NCBI GenBank assembly: GCA_020629955.1
Contig: JAHDCI010000006.1
Coordinates: 1 to 58,975, forward strand
Reading direction: 5' to 3'
Source: Myxococcota bacterium
GTDB lineage: Bacteria > Myxococcota_A > Polyangia > Polyangiales > Houyiibacteriaceae
Length of the DNA stretch: 58,975 bases
The position numbers and the translations under genes are program-made. Numbering within the stretch: the stretch's first letter is position 1; every line of letters starts with the position of its first letter. This document shows positions 24,829 through 32,728 of the stretch, piece after piece. The notes below the pieces were generated by a model, which saw nothing but the letters and a program-made list of their open reading frames with translations, did not search any database and had not been told where the DNA came from.

Positions 24829-25176
24829 GCAGTTATCAGCGGATATGCCGGCGCGCAAACGCAGGCGGCGAGTCTGAGTGCGCGTGACCGCTTGCTCTCG
24901 TCGATCCGCTCTTCGTTGCACTGACCGGAAATACGCCAATCGACGGACAGTCTGGTTTGGTGAGAGAGAGCTGGTCGTTTTCTCTCACCCCGATGCGTTT
25001 CGGAATATTGACGGATCGCTTTGTAAACATCCGCTTCTATTGTGTTTCTGCAAACGGAGAATGACGACCTCTCGCAGCTTCTGGCGGGGCCGGTTCCCAA
25101 ATGCGATAGAATGTTGTCGAATTTCGATCGCATTTGCTGTTTTCGGAACACCGTTTTGGTTACCCTTAGCGGTGTC
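24829..25176. other. Divergent intergenic region, 348 bp
   Basis: It separates the minus-strand M23 peptidase gene from the plus-strand pseudo-receiver gene and must hold both promoters. No complete consensus promoter was found. The only structured element seen is the inverted repeat at 25098-25136. No RNA gene is recognised. Confidence 0.5.
25098..25136. promoter_or_regulatory. Perfect 10-bp inverted repeat, possible operator
   Basis: CAAATGCGAT (25098-25107) and ATCGCATTTG (25127-25136) are exact inverted copies separated by 19 nt, centred about 60 bp before the ATG at 25177. Arms about three helical turns apart suit a dimeric regulator or a DNA loop. The binding protein is unknown. Confidence 0.4.
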
Positions 25177-25881
25177 ATGTCGCCTGACCCGAGCAATGCC
25201 GCAATCTCTCAGATCGAGATCATGCTGCGCTCAGCGCTCGAGACGGTGCTCTCGCCCGAGCGGGCAGCGACAGCGCTGGAGGCCGCTCTCGGCAGTGCCG
25301 GACTTCGATCGATTCCGGCAGGCGGGCGCGCCTTGCGAAGTTTTGTGCGAGCGCACCTTGAGCAGGCCGTTTCAGGGGAGCTTGGCTTAGAACAAGCCGA
25401 GCTTTTCTCAACGCAACTCGCGCCGATGATTCGTTCGGTGCCGACCCTCTTTCCGGAGAGCGCGACGGAAGCGAAGCGCCCGTATAGCGACCCCGAGGAA
25501 TCAGGCGTTCGTGACGCCCGCGAACGTATCCCAGTGTTTGTCGCTACCTCTTCGGACGATCGCTTCAATGACGTCGCGAACATGTTCAAGGCTGCAAATG
25601 TCATTCGTATTCACGATGTGGTTGAGCTTCTCGAGCGAATTCCAGGTTCGGGCCATGCGCATGTCCCGCGCCTGATTGTGGACTGCGAAGAGGTTGCCGT
25701 TCATCCGGTGACCCTGGCGACCGTTGCGGACGATTTCGACCAGGACCTGATCGTCCTTTTGTGGGGAGCAGAACCCTCTACGGCTTCTCAGATTCGAGGA
25801 ATCTTAAACGAAGCGCACCGGTGGATTCGATGCGACCGCGGAGTCGAGGACCTTCTCCGAGTGCTCGCCGTCCTCCTGTAG
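25177..25881 (+). CDS. Helical N-terminal domain plus degenerate receiver-like domain, 234 aa
   Basis: No exact family is recognised. Residues 1-90 are helical and Ala-rich (IEIMLRSALETVLSPERAATAL ... SFVRAHLEQAVSGELG). Residues about 110-234 follow the beta-alpha order of a response-regulator receiver: IPVFVATSSDD, then PRLIVDCEEVAVHP at the phospho-acceptor position, LIVLLWGAE and a final helical segment. The acidic pocket and the conserved Thr and Lys are not convincing, so it may be a pseudo-receiver. ATG 25177 is used; the frame upstream to 25042 crosses the inverted repeat. Confidence 0.65.
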   Translation: MSPDPSNAAISQIEIMLRSALETVLSPERAATALEAALGSAGLRSIPAGGRALRSFVRAHLEQAVSGELGLEQAELFSTQLAPMIRSVPTLFPESATEAKRPYSDPEESGVRDARERIPVFVATSSDDRFNDVANMFKAANVIRIHDVVELLERIPGSGHAHVPRLIVDCEEVAVHPVTLATVADDFDQDLIVLLWGAEPSTASQIRGILNEAHRWIRCDRGVEDLLRVLAVLL

Positions 25882-25974
25882 TTCAGAGCAAACACAGGCG
25901 ACATCGACGCGATCGCGGGCTGGTGCGTTGAATCGGTGTCCGGACCTGATGCTTCAAGTCAGTCGCTCGAGCCT

Positions 25975-26138
25975 CTCGTGCGGGGATCCCATCGATGGCA
26001 GGGAAGATCTTTCGTCAGGGGCGCCGAGGCGAGCTTCGGAGAGCGGACGACATGCCGAGTATATCGAAGGAAGAGCGAAGCTCGGATCGGTGTTCCTGCC
26101 GGAAGAGGGCCCTTCTAGCGATTTGGATCACGCACTAG
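25975..26138 (+). repeat. Foldback element copy C (MITE-like)
   Basis: Starts CTCGTGCGGGGATCCCATCG, has the core GACATGCCGAGTATATCG at about 26049-26066, and ends GATTTGGATCACGCACTAG. The terminal CTAG supplies the TAG stop of the minus-strand gene ending at 26135. With copy D in opposite orientation it brackets that gene. Confidence 0.88.
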
Positions 26139-26563
26139 CTCTTTGAAACGTATTTCTCGATTTCGAGCGCGCCACGAACTTCTTCGGGAACGTCGGCAAA
26201 TGCGACCTCTTTGGAGAAGCAGACCTCGTACCAGGTATCGAGCGTTTTACTCGGGTCGACCGGGCTCTCGATGCTTTGCACGCGGGTTCCAGATTCCGCG
26301 AAGCCTTGCGCGGAAAGTGCATCCGCTGCCTTGGCCCGCGCGAGAGCATAGAGTTCTTCTTCCGCCGCGTTTGGAAAGTCGGAGCGCTGAGCGCGTACCG
26401 CGAATTCAATGGTCGCCATGTCCCTGCCGGAACAGCGAACGCGAATACCGGAGTCCATAATGTGCACGCGGATCCGCTCTGCGATCTGAATCTCGTCCCC
26501 GAACACTCGGTAGACTTCCACGCCGCTGTCGATGAGCAGTTTTTTGATTTCGTCTAGTTGCAT
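26135..26563 (-). CDS. Conserved hypothetical protein, 142 aa
   Basis: No family is recognised. The product starts MQLDEIKKLLIDSGVEVYRV and is acidic, soluble and probably alpha/beta, with no signal peptide or membrane segment. Its stop TAG coincides with the tip of foldback copy C, and copy D lies 116 bp upstream of its start in opposite orientation. The gene is therefore enclosed by an inverted pair of elements. ATG 26563 is supported by an AGGAG sequence (TCAGGAGAATG) about 30 nt upstream only, so the ribosome site is unclear. Confidence 0.65.
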   Translation of the reverse strand: MQLDEIKKLLIDSGVEVYRVFGDEIQIAERIRVHIMDSGIRVRCSGRDMATIEFAVRAQRSDFPNAAEEELYALARAKAADALSAQGFAESGTRVQSIESPVDPSKTLDTWYEVCFSKEVAFADVPEEVRGALEIEKYVSKS

Positions 26564-26678
26564 GCGTCGAACGGAAACTACGACCTTGAAACATTCTCCT
26601 GAGGACGTTCGTGTCGATTTCCAGAAGGATATCGGAGCCTTTCGCTGGAACCAAGAAAACTCGCTCTTTGGGGTGTAC

Positions 26679-26842
26679 CTAGTACGTTGTTCGAATCGCT
26701 AGAAGGACGCTCTTTCGCCAGCAACGCCCATCCGAGCCTCGTTCTTCCTTCGATATACTCGGCATGTCGTTCGCCTGTCGAAGCTCGCCTCGGCGCCCCT
26801 GACGAAAGATCATCCCTTCCATCGATCTCATCCCCGCACTGC
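26679..26842 (-). repeat. Foldback element copy D, opposite orientation (MITE-like)
   Basis: On the plus strand it begins CTAGTACGTTGTTCGAATCG, contains TATACTCGGCATGTCG near 26755-26770 (reverse of the core), and ends CTCATCCCCGCACTGCC, where the last CTAG has decayed. It is the only copy in this orientation and the only one not abutting a stop codon. It occupies much of the 388-bp gap 26564-26951. The rest of the gap is the leader of the 142-aa gene and a terminator. Confidence 0.86.
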
Positions 26843-26902
26843 CTTCAAATTGGCAGAATCTTGGGGGGCTTGATTGGGGCGGTGAGCTCGTATCGGGCCA
26901 AC

Positions 26903-26930
26903 AAAAAAGCCCCCTCGACGGAGGGGGCCC
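26903..26930 (-). terminator. Rho-independent terminator after the amidohydrolase gene
   Basis: Read on the minus strand: GGGCCCCCTC CGTC GAGGGGGC followed by TTTTTTG. A strong GC stem with a short loop and a U-run lies about 22 bp past the stop of the large minus-strand gene. Confidence 0.85.
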
Positions 26931-26951
26931 TTTCGTTCGTCTGGGGCTCGC

Positions 26952-29900
26952 TTAGCAGCCGCGCGACCCGAAGGTGGAAAGATCGCACGAGCCCGAGGTG
27001 CACGCTTCACCTTCCCAATCCGAGAAGCTCACCGCGTCGTCGATGACCATATCGCCCTCTGCCGAGGTGCAAGACCGACGAAGGACATAATCCTTCGCGC
27101 TCAGGCCATCCGCTGTGAAGTCGGCGTCTTCGCCAACCTGTCCGAAGGAATCCATCACCATTCCATCGCACACGAGCGCATATGCATCGTTGCCGTTGTG
27201 GTTGATGAAGCCAGCTTCCTCATCGCAGCTGCCCCCGAACGCGGTAATCGCGGCGGTGTCGTTGCAGTACGTACGAGTATCCCCAGCGCTGAGGGTCCCA
27301 GAGAGCATCAGCGAACGCGGTGTCTCCGAGCCGTTGATGTACAGGCGGAGTTCGCAGGCGCCGAGATCGATATCCGCATCGCCACTGAAGAGCTCGAGGG
27401 CCTTTGTGCCGCCCCCCGGGCCTTCGACGTACTCGCTGATGATGAGACCACCACCGACGGGCTCAGCCACTTCGATGATCGATTCCGCACTCTCACCATC
27501 ATAACTCGCGGTGATTGTGACCGTTCCTACCGACGTGCTCGAGGTGAGGGTCACCATGCCAGTGGACTCGCCTGCCGGAATGGTGATCGACGCCGGACCG
27601 GAGAGAATACCTGCAGGCGTGATTTCAAGCGCTACTTCTGCGCCACCCGCCGGAGCGTCTTCCGGAAGCACGATGGAGAGCATGATTTCTCCTTCCGTGC
27701 GAACACGTCCTGCCGTCGGCGAGATTCGAAGGCTCGCGAAGCGAACGTCCGCGGAGTCGCGCGGAAGGAGCTTCGAGTTCGAGAACGAGAACGCGAGCGG
27801 GCCCGTGATCGAGCGGAACTCTTCACCGGCGCCAGGCGCGGGCTCTACCGCAAACATACGGTCGTCGACGCGCAGACCGTCGACCTCGAACTCACCAAAG
27901 TTGTCAGGAGCATCGGGGTTGACGTTCGAGACGCTGACATTTTCGACGCGGAGGAGCACACACTCGAGCTCTTCTTGGCGTGCGCCGCCGGTCGCGATCT
28001 CTGCGGGAGTCACAACGAGCGGTACGGGCACATCGCCTCCGGCCGTGCGGGTGACGGTGACGTCGTTCAGGCGATGCTCGCCGAAGTAGTCCTCGGTCGT
28101 GCCAGAGACAACATCGAAGCGATCGCCAAGGCTAACTCCTGTCGGCTCCGCGTCGATGTGGATAAAGATGCCGCTCTCCTCGACGCCCTCGTACATCGGG
28201 TGGTCCGCATCCATCTGGGCGTAGTAGCCGTCGCGCGTGATCGCGGTGACGACGAGGCCTTCCATCGAGACGGTCGTTCGGTCGGGAACTTCGCCGCGAC
28301 GAACCGCATAGACCGAGGAGGGGCAGCCGGCAGTGCCGGGGTTCGAGTCCATCGGGCAAACATCGCAGGCGTCGCCCTTGTCGTCGTCGTCCATATCCGC
28401 CTGGTCGCCGTTGGGGTCGAGCGGGCAGTTATCTTCGTCGTTCGGCACGCCGTCGCCGTCGCGGTCGTTCGGGTCCACCATCACGCACGTTGCCGGATCG
28501 TCGCCACCGACCGGGCAGACGTCACAGGCATCGCCTTCACCGTCGTCGTCGAAGTCGGCCTGTGCGCCGTTGTCGAGCGGGCGGATTGGGTTGAAGATCG
28601 TCGGACAGTTGTCGTCCATATCGCGGATGCCGTCGCCGTCCATGTCGTCGGGTTCGCTCATGCCGGCGTAGTAGTTCGAGCCGTTGACCATCGCGTCTGG
28701 GAGCGAACCGCCCGCCATGACATTTCGTGCGGGAAGACAGGAGGGCTCCGAGTCGGGCTCGCCGCAGAAGAAGAGCTCATAGCTGTCGGAGTTTTCGCCC
28801 GTAAGAGCGGAGAAGGTCGTGCCGATTTCGGCCAGGCAAACGCTCTTGTTGGCGCCGCAGACGTCGCCCATATCGTCGCAGCCATCCACGAGTGCGCCGA
28901 CCGTCGCGCTGTCGCCGAAGAGAACTTCACCGCCGCGCATGACGAGGAGGACATCGTTCGGATCCGCAGCGAGAACCGCGCGGTGGTCTTCACGACCATT
29001 CGACTTTGCGAAGATCGCGATGTCTGCAGTGAGACCGACCTGAATCGCGCCCGTCGCGTCGTCCATATTGAACGCGCGCGCGGCGTTCTGCGTTGCCATC
29101 AACCAGATCTGTTCGTCGGGGAAAAAGCCGTTCAGGTTACGCTCGTTAAACTCATCCGCGCAGCGAAGCTCGCGGAGCATGTTCATCGAGCCGGTGGGGA
29201 TCCAGTCGGTGCCAAGAGCGATCGGAACCCCGAGGCGGGCGTATTCCGAGACGCGCGCGGTATCGCCGTAGAGCGTGATATTCGTGCGGGGAGACCAAAC
29301 AAGCTCGACCTGTTCGACCGCCATTTCGGCGATGTCGGGAGCGAGAAGGCCTACGCCGTGAATGAACGCGCTCGCTGGCTGAACGACGTCGCGTTCGCCT
29401 TCACGCATGCAGAGGAACTCGTTGCGCGAGGCCTCGTCGATCCCTTCGGCCACGTGCGGAACGTAAGCATCCTCCATCATGACGTCGCTTGCCGTCGTAT
29501 CGTCGCGGAAGTCGTATCCGCAGCCATCCGTGAGCTTTCGGCCGTCCGAGTCTCCGAGTGGGAAGGTTTGGTACTCGCCTTCGGGCTGGCCGAGGCCTTC
29601 CTGACGCGAGCCACTGTCCAGGTTACGCAGGAGGCCTTCCGGGCCGCCGCTGCCGAAAACCGAAGTCCCGCCCGCCATTAGCTGCCGAAGTTCAGTCCAC
29701 TGCATCTCTTCGGTACGCGAACGTCCGCCCATCGAGTTGAGTCGACGATGGTCGTCGAGACCGCGGCGCCAGTCGTGACGATGCTCGTAGCGCTCGTCCG
29801 TCTCCTGGCCGGATGCACCATACGGACGTGTATTGTCGAAGGTGATGTGGTCGTGACCGTTGATAAGCCCAGGAGAGATAACGGCCTGACATGCGATGAC

Positions 29901-30287
29901 CGTCGCGTCGCCAGCCGGGCAATCACAACCGACGCACATGATATTCCCGGAGCCATCGACAAGCACCTGACCGCCGCGGAACACTTCCCCGGGCGTGAGC
30001 ACATCACCGACGATGAGCATATTGGCGCCACCCGCCGTCACTTCGCAGCCCGAAGCTGGCATCGCCGCTGGGTCGCATGTCGTGATGGTCGGAGGCTCGA
30101 ATAGGTCGCTCCTTGGCACCTCGCCGTCGGGGCGATCGCCGTCCGGTAGGTCACCGTCGTCGAAGCCGCCGTCCATCATGGCGTCCGTGCCGCCATCGCC
30201 CATTGTCATATCGTCATCACCGCATCCCGCGCAGCCCATAGCTGCGATCAGGGTGGCAAAGACAAGCCAGTTCCTCTGAAAGCTCAT
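26952..30287 (-). CDS. Amidohydrolase/TSP3/OB-fold/lamin-tail multidomain lipoprotein
   Basis: A 1111-residue secreted mosaic. The signal peptide carries a lipobox (AAMGC, Cys19, or Cys22) and an Asp-rich linker. An amidohydrolase domain of the imidazolonepropionase type covers about 75-500, with HxH metal ligands at 145-147 in GLINGHDHI, FIHGVGLL and the late metal Asp in ALGTDWIP. Then come two thrombospondin type-3 calcium repeats (DMDGDGIRDMDDNCP, DRDGDGVPNDEDNCP), a YhcR-like OB fold (GIFIHIDAEPTGVSLGDRFDVVSG), an Ig-like stretch and a C-terminal lamin-tail-like domain (LIISEYVEGPGGGTKALELF). It is one uninterrupted frame. ATG 30287 starts the signal peptide. The substrate is unknown. 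Confidence 0.8.
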   Translation of the reverse strand: MSFQRNWLVFATLIAAMGCAGCGDDDMTMGDGGTDAMMDGGFDDGDLPDGDRPDGEVPRSDLFEPPTITTCDPAAMPASGCEVTAGGANMLIVGDVLTPGEVFRGGQVLVDGSGNIMCVGCDCPAGDATVIACQAVISPGLINGHDHITFDNTRPYGASGQETDERYEHRHDWRRGLDDHRRLNSMGGRSRTEEMQWTELRQLMAGGTSVFGSGGPEGLLRNLDSGSRQEGLGQPEGEYQTFPLGDSDGRKLTDGCGYDFRDDTTASDVMMEDAYVPHVAEGIDEASRNEFLCMREGERDVVQPASAFIHGVGLLAPDIAEMAVEQVELVWSPRTNITLYGDTARVSEYARLGVPIALGTDWIPTGSMNMLRELRCADEFNERNLNGFFPDEQIWLMATQNAARAFNMDDATGAIQVGLTADIAIFAKSNGREDHRAVLAADPNDVLLVMRGGEVLFGDSATVGALVDGCDDMGDVCGANKSVCLAEIGTTFSALTGENSDSYELFFCGEPDSEPSCLPARNVMAGGSLPDAMVNGSNYYAGMSEPDDMDGDGIRDMDDNCPTIFNPIRPLDNGAQADFDDDGEGDACDVCPVGGDDPATCVMVDPNDRDGDGVPNDEDNCPLDPNGDQADMDDDDKGDACDVCPMDSNPGTAGCPSSVYAVRRGEVPDRTTVSMEGLVVTAITRDGYYAQMDADHPMYEGVEESGIFIHIDAEPTGVSLGDRFDVVSGTTEDYFGEHRLNDVTVTRTAGGDVPVPLVVTPAEIATGGARQEELECVLLRVENVSVSNVNPDAPDNFGEFEVDGLRVDDRMFAVEPAPGAGEEFRSITGPLAFSFSNSKLLPRDSADVRFASLRISPTAGRVRTEGEIMLSIVLPEDAPAGGAEVALEITPAGILSGPASITIPAGESTGMVTLTSSTSVGTVTITASYDGESAESIIEVAEPVGGGLIISEYVEGPGGGTKALELFSGDADIDLGACELRLYINGSETPRSLMLSGTLSAGDTRTYCNDTAAITAFGGSCDEEAGFINHNGNDAYALVCDGMVMDSFGQVGEDADFTADGLSAKDYVLRRSCTSAEGDMVIDDAVSFSDWEGEACTSGSCDLSTFGSRGC

Positions 30288-30376
30288 GAGGGCCTTATAC
30301 CAGTCCGGTAATAGGGTTCGCACGCAACGATTTTGAAAAATGTGAAGTATTGCAGGCGCCGAGGGACCTGGAGTCT

Positions 30377-31393
30377 TTATTCGCCAGGGAATTCGCAGAG
30401 AAACGGCAGCGTTTGGGAGGTCGACGAATCACGCCAGCCATAGCTGAGCGTGAATCGAAGTGACGCGGCACGGGGTCGCCGGCTCTCATTCGGTTCGCCA
30501 GCCGCCCAATTCTCGAACGAGAACGCCGCGCCGGAAGCCCACTCAAAGCCCATCCCGCGGTCGAGGAGACCGATCCATGTGTCGGAGACGGAGAACCGAC
30601 TCAGCAACAATTCGATCGCTCGCTGTTCGCCGGAAGTCTCGATGGAGACCAGGTGGCCGCGAGCATTTTCGCAGAACCTCTGGCTCTCCTCGTACGTTCT
30701 CGGTTCCTGGCACCACGCGTACTGCGCTCCGCCGACTTCAAAGCGAAAACAGCAATCTCGCTCGTCGACTTCGCCGTCGCAGTCGTTATCGGCTCCATCG
30801 CTACATTGCTCAACGGTAGAAGTCGGGGAGGGGCGGCACATCCCAATATCGCCGGACATCGAACAGATGCGGATGCCCGGGCACGCTCCGACAACGCACG
30901 CCGGGTCGAAATCTTCGTCGATTGCGCCGTCACAATCGTCATCGCGACCGTCGCAATCATCCGAGGCGGCCACATCTCTGGCGCGGCAACGTACGGAACC
31001 CGACTCGCATATCGTGATCCCCTCACACATACCTTCTGCTCCGGTGGTGCAGGGCGCTGCTCGATACTCTTCGTCGATCGCTCCGTCGCAATCATCATCG
31101 ATGCCATCGCAAGAGAGATCTCGACCGTCACATCGTGACGCGTCCTCGAAAGCGCTATCCGGCAGCACATCGGCGGAGGCGTCTCCAGAAGCGCCCGAGC
31201 TGTCTGGCGTTTCGCGATCCGGAGGGATGTCGAAGGCGGTATCCTGGGGCGCGTCTGCAACTGCCCCATCGTTGGTCGAGCTGTCCGGCGCGCTCGCGTC
31301 AAACTGCAATTCCTGAACCGAGCATGCGCTTAGCAGAAGAACGAGCGCGGCGTTGAGCCATCCGCGAGGAACACTTCGCCTATTCGCAGACAT
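30377..31393 (-). CDS. C-type lectin-like lipoprotein with MopE Cys repeats (paralogue 2)
   Basis: A 338-residue product. The signal peptide ends in a lipobox (LLLSAC) and is followed by a Ser/Asp/Pro linker. Three MopE-type units (CDGIDDDCDGAIDE, CDGRDDDCDGAIDE, CSDGADNDCDGEVDE) come next. A C-terminal C-type lectin-like domain shows WCQEPRTYEESQRFC, DTWIGLLDRG and FENWAAGEPNESRRPRAA. The WIGL and EPN-type motifs suggest carbohydrate or protein binding on the cell surface. ATG 31393 lies inside the last codons of the upstream paralogue (14-bp overlap), so the two are co-translated tandem duplicates. Confidence 0.84.
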   Translation of the reverse strand: MSANRRSVPRGWLNAALVLLLSACSVQELQFDASAPDSSTNDGAVADAPQDTAFDIPPDRETPDSSGASGDASADVLPDSAFEDASRCDGRDLSCDGIDDDCDGAIDEEYRAAPCTTGAEGMCEGITICESGSVRCRARDVAASDDCDGRDDDCDGAIDEDFDPACVVGACPGIRICSMSGDIGMCRPSPTSTVEQCSDGADNDCDGEVDERDCCFRFEVGGAQYAWCQEPRTYEESQRFCENARGHLVSIETSGEQRAIELLLSRFSVSDTWIGLLDRGMGFEWASGAAFSFENWAAGEPNESRRPRAASLRFTLSYGWRDSSTSQTLPFLCEFPGE

Positions 31394-32582
31394 AGGGTCG
31401 CGTCGCGGAGCGCCGCTGGTCGAACCAAGTGTAGTTGCTGCCGCCATCACGCATTCTCGCGGCGCGTGGTCGACTCGCGTTCGGGGTCTCTCCCCAGCGG
31501 GTGAACTCGGTGTCGGATCCGGAGGTCCATTGCCAGCCGCCGCTGGTATCTTCGTAATAGCCAATCCACGTATCCGGCGTTTCAAATCGAGTGAACACAT
31601 CTCTCAAGAACACGTGCTCGGCTTCGCTTTCGACCGTCGCTAGATGCCGGCCAACGCTGGCGCAGCTCGCCTCCGCATTCACGTGAGTTCGTGCGGTTCC
31701 GCACCAGATGTATCGGTCAGCATCGCCGTCGGGACCAAAGTAGAAGCAACATTCGCTCTCATCGGTATCCCCGTCGCAATCGTTGTCCAAACCGTCCGCG
31801 CATTGCTCGAGGAAGGGAGAGGGACCTGCCAAAACACACGATGAGGCGCTTCCGTCCGAGCAGGTTCGAATTCCCGAGCAGACACCGATGCTGCAGTTCC
31901 CGTCGAAGTCCTCGTCGACTTCTCCGTCGCAGTCCTCGTCTCCATCGCCGCAGTCATCTGCGTCAGGTTCGCTCGGAGAGACGCACGCGGTCTCGGAAAG
32001 CTCTGAGCACGTGCGCGTGCCCGCACCGCACGCGGTCGTACAGGAGGCGTCGAAATCTTCATCGATTCGCCCGTCGCAGTCGTTGTCGTTTCCGTCGCAG
32101 CCGTCGGTGGGCGCAGGTGAATTCGGTCGGCAGAAGACCATTCCTTCTTCGCAGACGCGGACGCCCATACAAAAATCGTCCGCACCGGTGGTGCAGGGCG
32201 CTGTTGGATAATCTTCATCAATTCCTTCGTCGCAGTCGTCGTCCACGCCATCGCAGGTCATATCGAGCGCGGTACAGACGCGACCATCCGGCGCGTCCAC
32301 GGTACTGTCTTCGGGTGCGTCAACTGGCGCGTCGACCGATACGTCATCTGGTGCATCGATTGGCGCGTCGATCGATACGTCATCTGGTGCATCGACGGGA
32401 ACATCGGGAGCGACGTCTTCTAGAGGGCCATCATCGCTGACGTCCGGAAGATCGCTGTCCTCGCTCGCGTCGAGGACGCCGCCGTCGCCGCGCTGTGTCA
32501 ACGGCGGATGGGAAACAGAACAAGCGCTGAGTGAAAACAGGCACATCCCCAACAAAACGGCAGATCGTAAGCGAACACACAT
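31380..32582 (-). CDS. C-type lectin-like lipoprotein with MopE Cys repeats (paralogue 1)
   Basis: A 400-residue tandem paralogue of the downstream gene with the same order: lipobox (LFSLSAC), a long Asp/Pro/Val linker, four MopE-type units (such as CDGNDNDCDGRIDE and CADGLDNDCDGDTDE), and a C-type lectin-like domain (WCGTARTHVNAEASC, DTWIGYYEDTSGGWQW, FTRWGETPNASRPRAA). The linker is longer than in the paralogue and holds an in-frame 36-bp tandem repeat. ATG 32582 or the adjacent GTG 32585 can start it. First gene of a two-gene minus-strand operon. Confidence 0.84.
   Translation of the reverse strand: MCVRLRSAVLLGMCLFSLSACSVSHPPLTQRGDGGVLDASEDSDLPDVSDDGPLEDVAPDVPVDAPDDVSIDAPIDAPDDVSVDAPVDAPEDSTVDAPDGRVCTALDMTCDGVDDDCDEGIDEDYPTAPCTTGADDFCMGVRVCEEGMVFCRPNSPAPTDGCDGNDNDCDGRIDEDFDASCTTACGAGTRTCSELSETACVSPSEPDADDCGDGDEDCDGEVDEDFDGNCSIGVCSGIRTCSDGSASSCVLAGPSPFLEQCADGLDNDCDGDTDESECCFYFGPDGDADRYIWCGTARTHVNAEASCASVGRHLATVESEAEHVFLRDVFTRFETPDTWIGYYEDTSGGWQWTSGSDTEFTRWGETPNASRPRAARMRDGGSNYTWFDQRRSATRPYVCE
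32303..32400. repeat. In-frame 36-bp tandem repeat in lipoprotein linker
   Basis: GATACGTCATCTGGTGCATC recurs at 32338 and 32374, a spacing of 36 bp or 12 codons, with a degenerate further unit beside it. It encodes repeated Asp-Ala-Pro-Asp-Asp-Val-Ser blocks of the flexible linker, so unit-number changes would keep the frame. Confidence 0.65.
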
Positions 32583-32728
32583 CACGTTCGAAGTTTATCA
32601 GTGCAGGCCTACGTTTGCTCGTCTATTCGGGGCGCTCGAGAATGCTCTCCCTCGTTCGCTTTTGCGCCGTGGGAAGAAACGACAAGTCTTCGGAATAACG
32701 TTTACGCCTTTTGAGGTACCTTGTCTCC

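Noticed and set aside
27198-29681. 827-residue plus-strand open frame inside the amidohydrolase gene
   Set aside because: Antisense to a well-supported multidomain protein; composition is typical of a GC-rich shadow.
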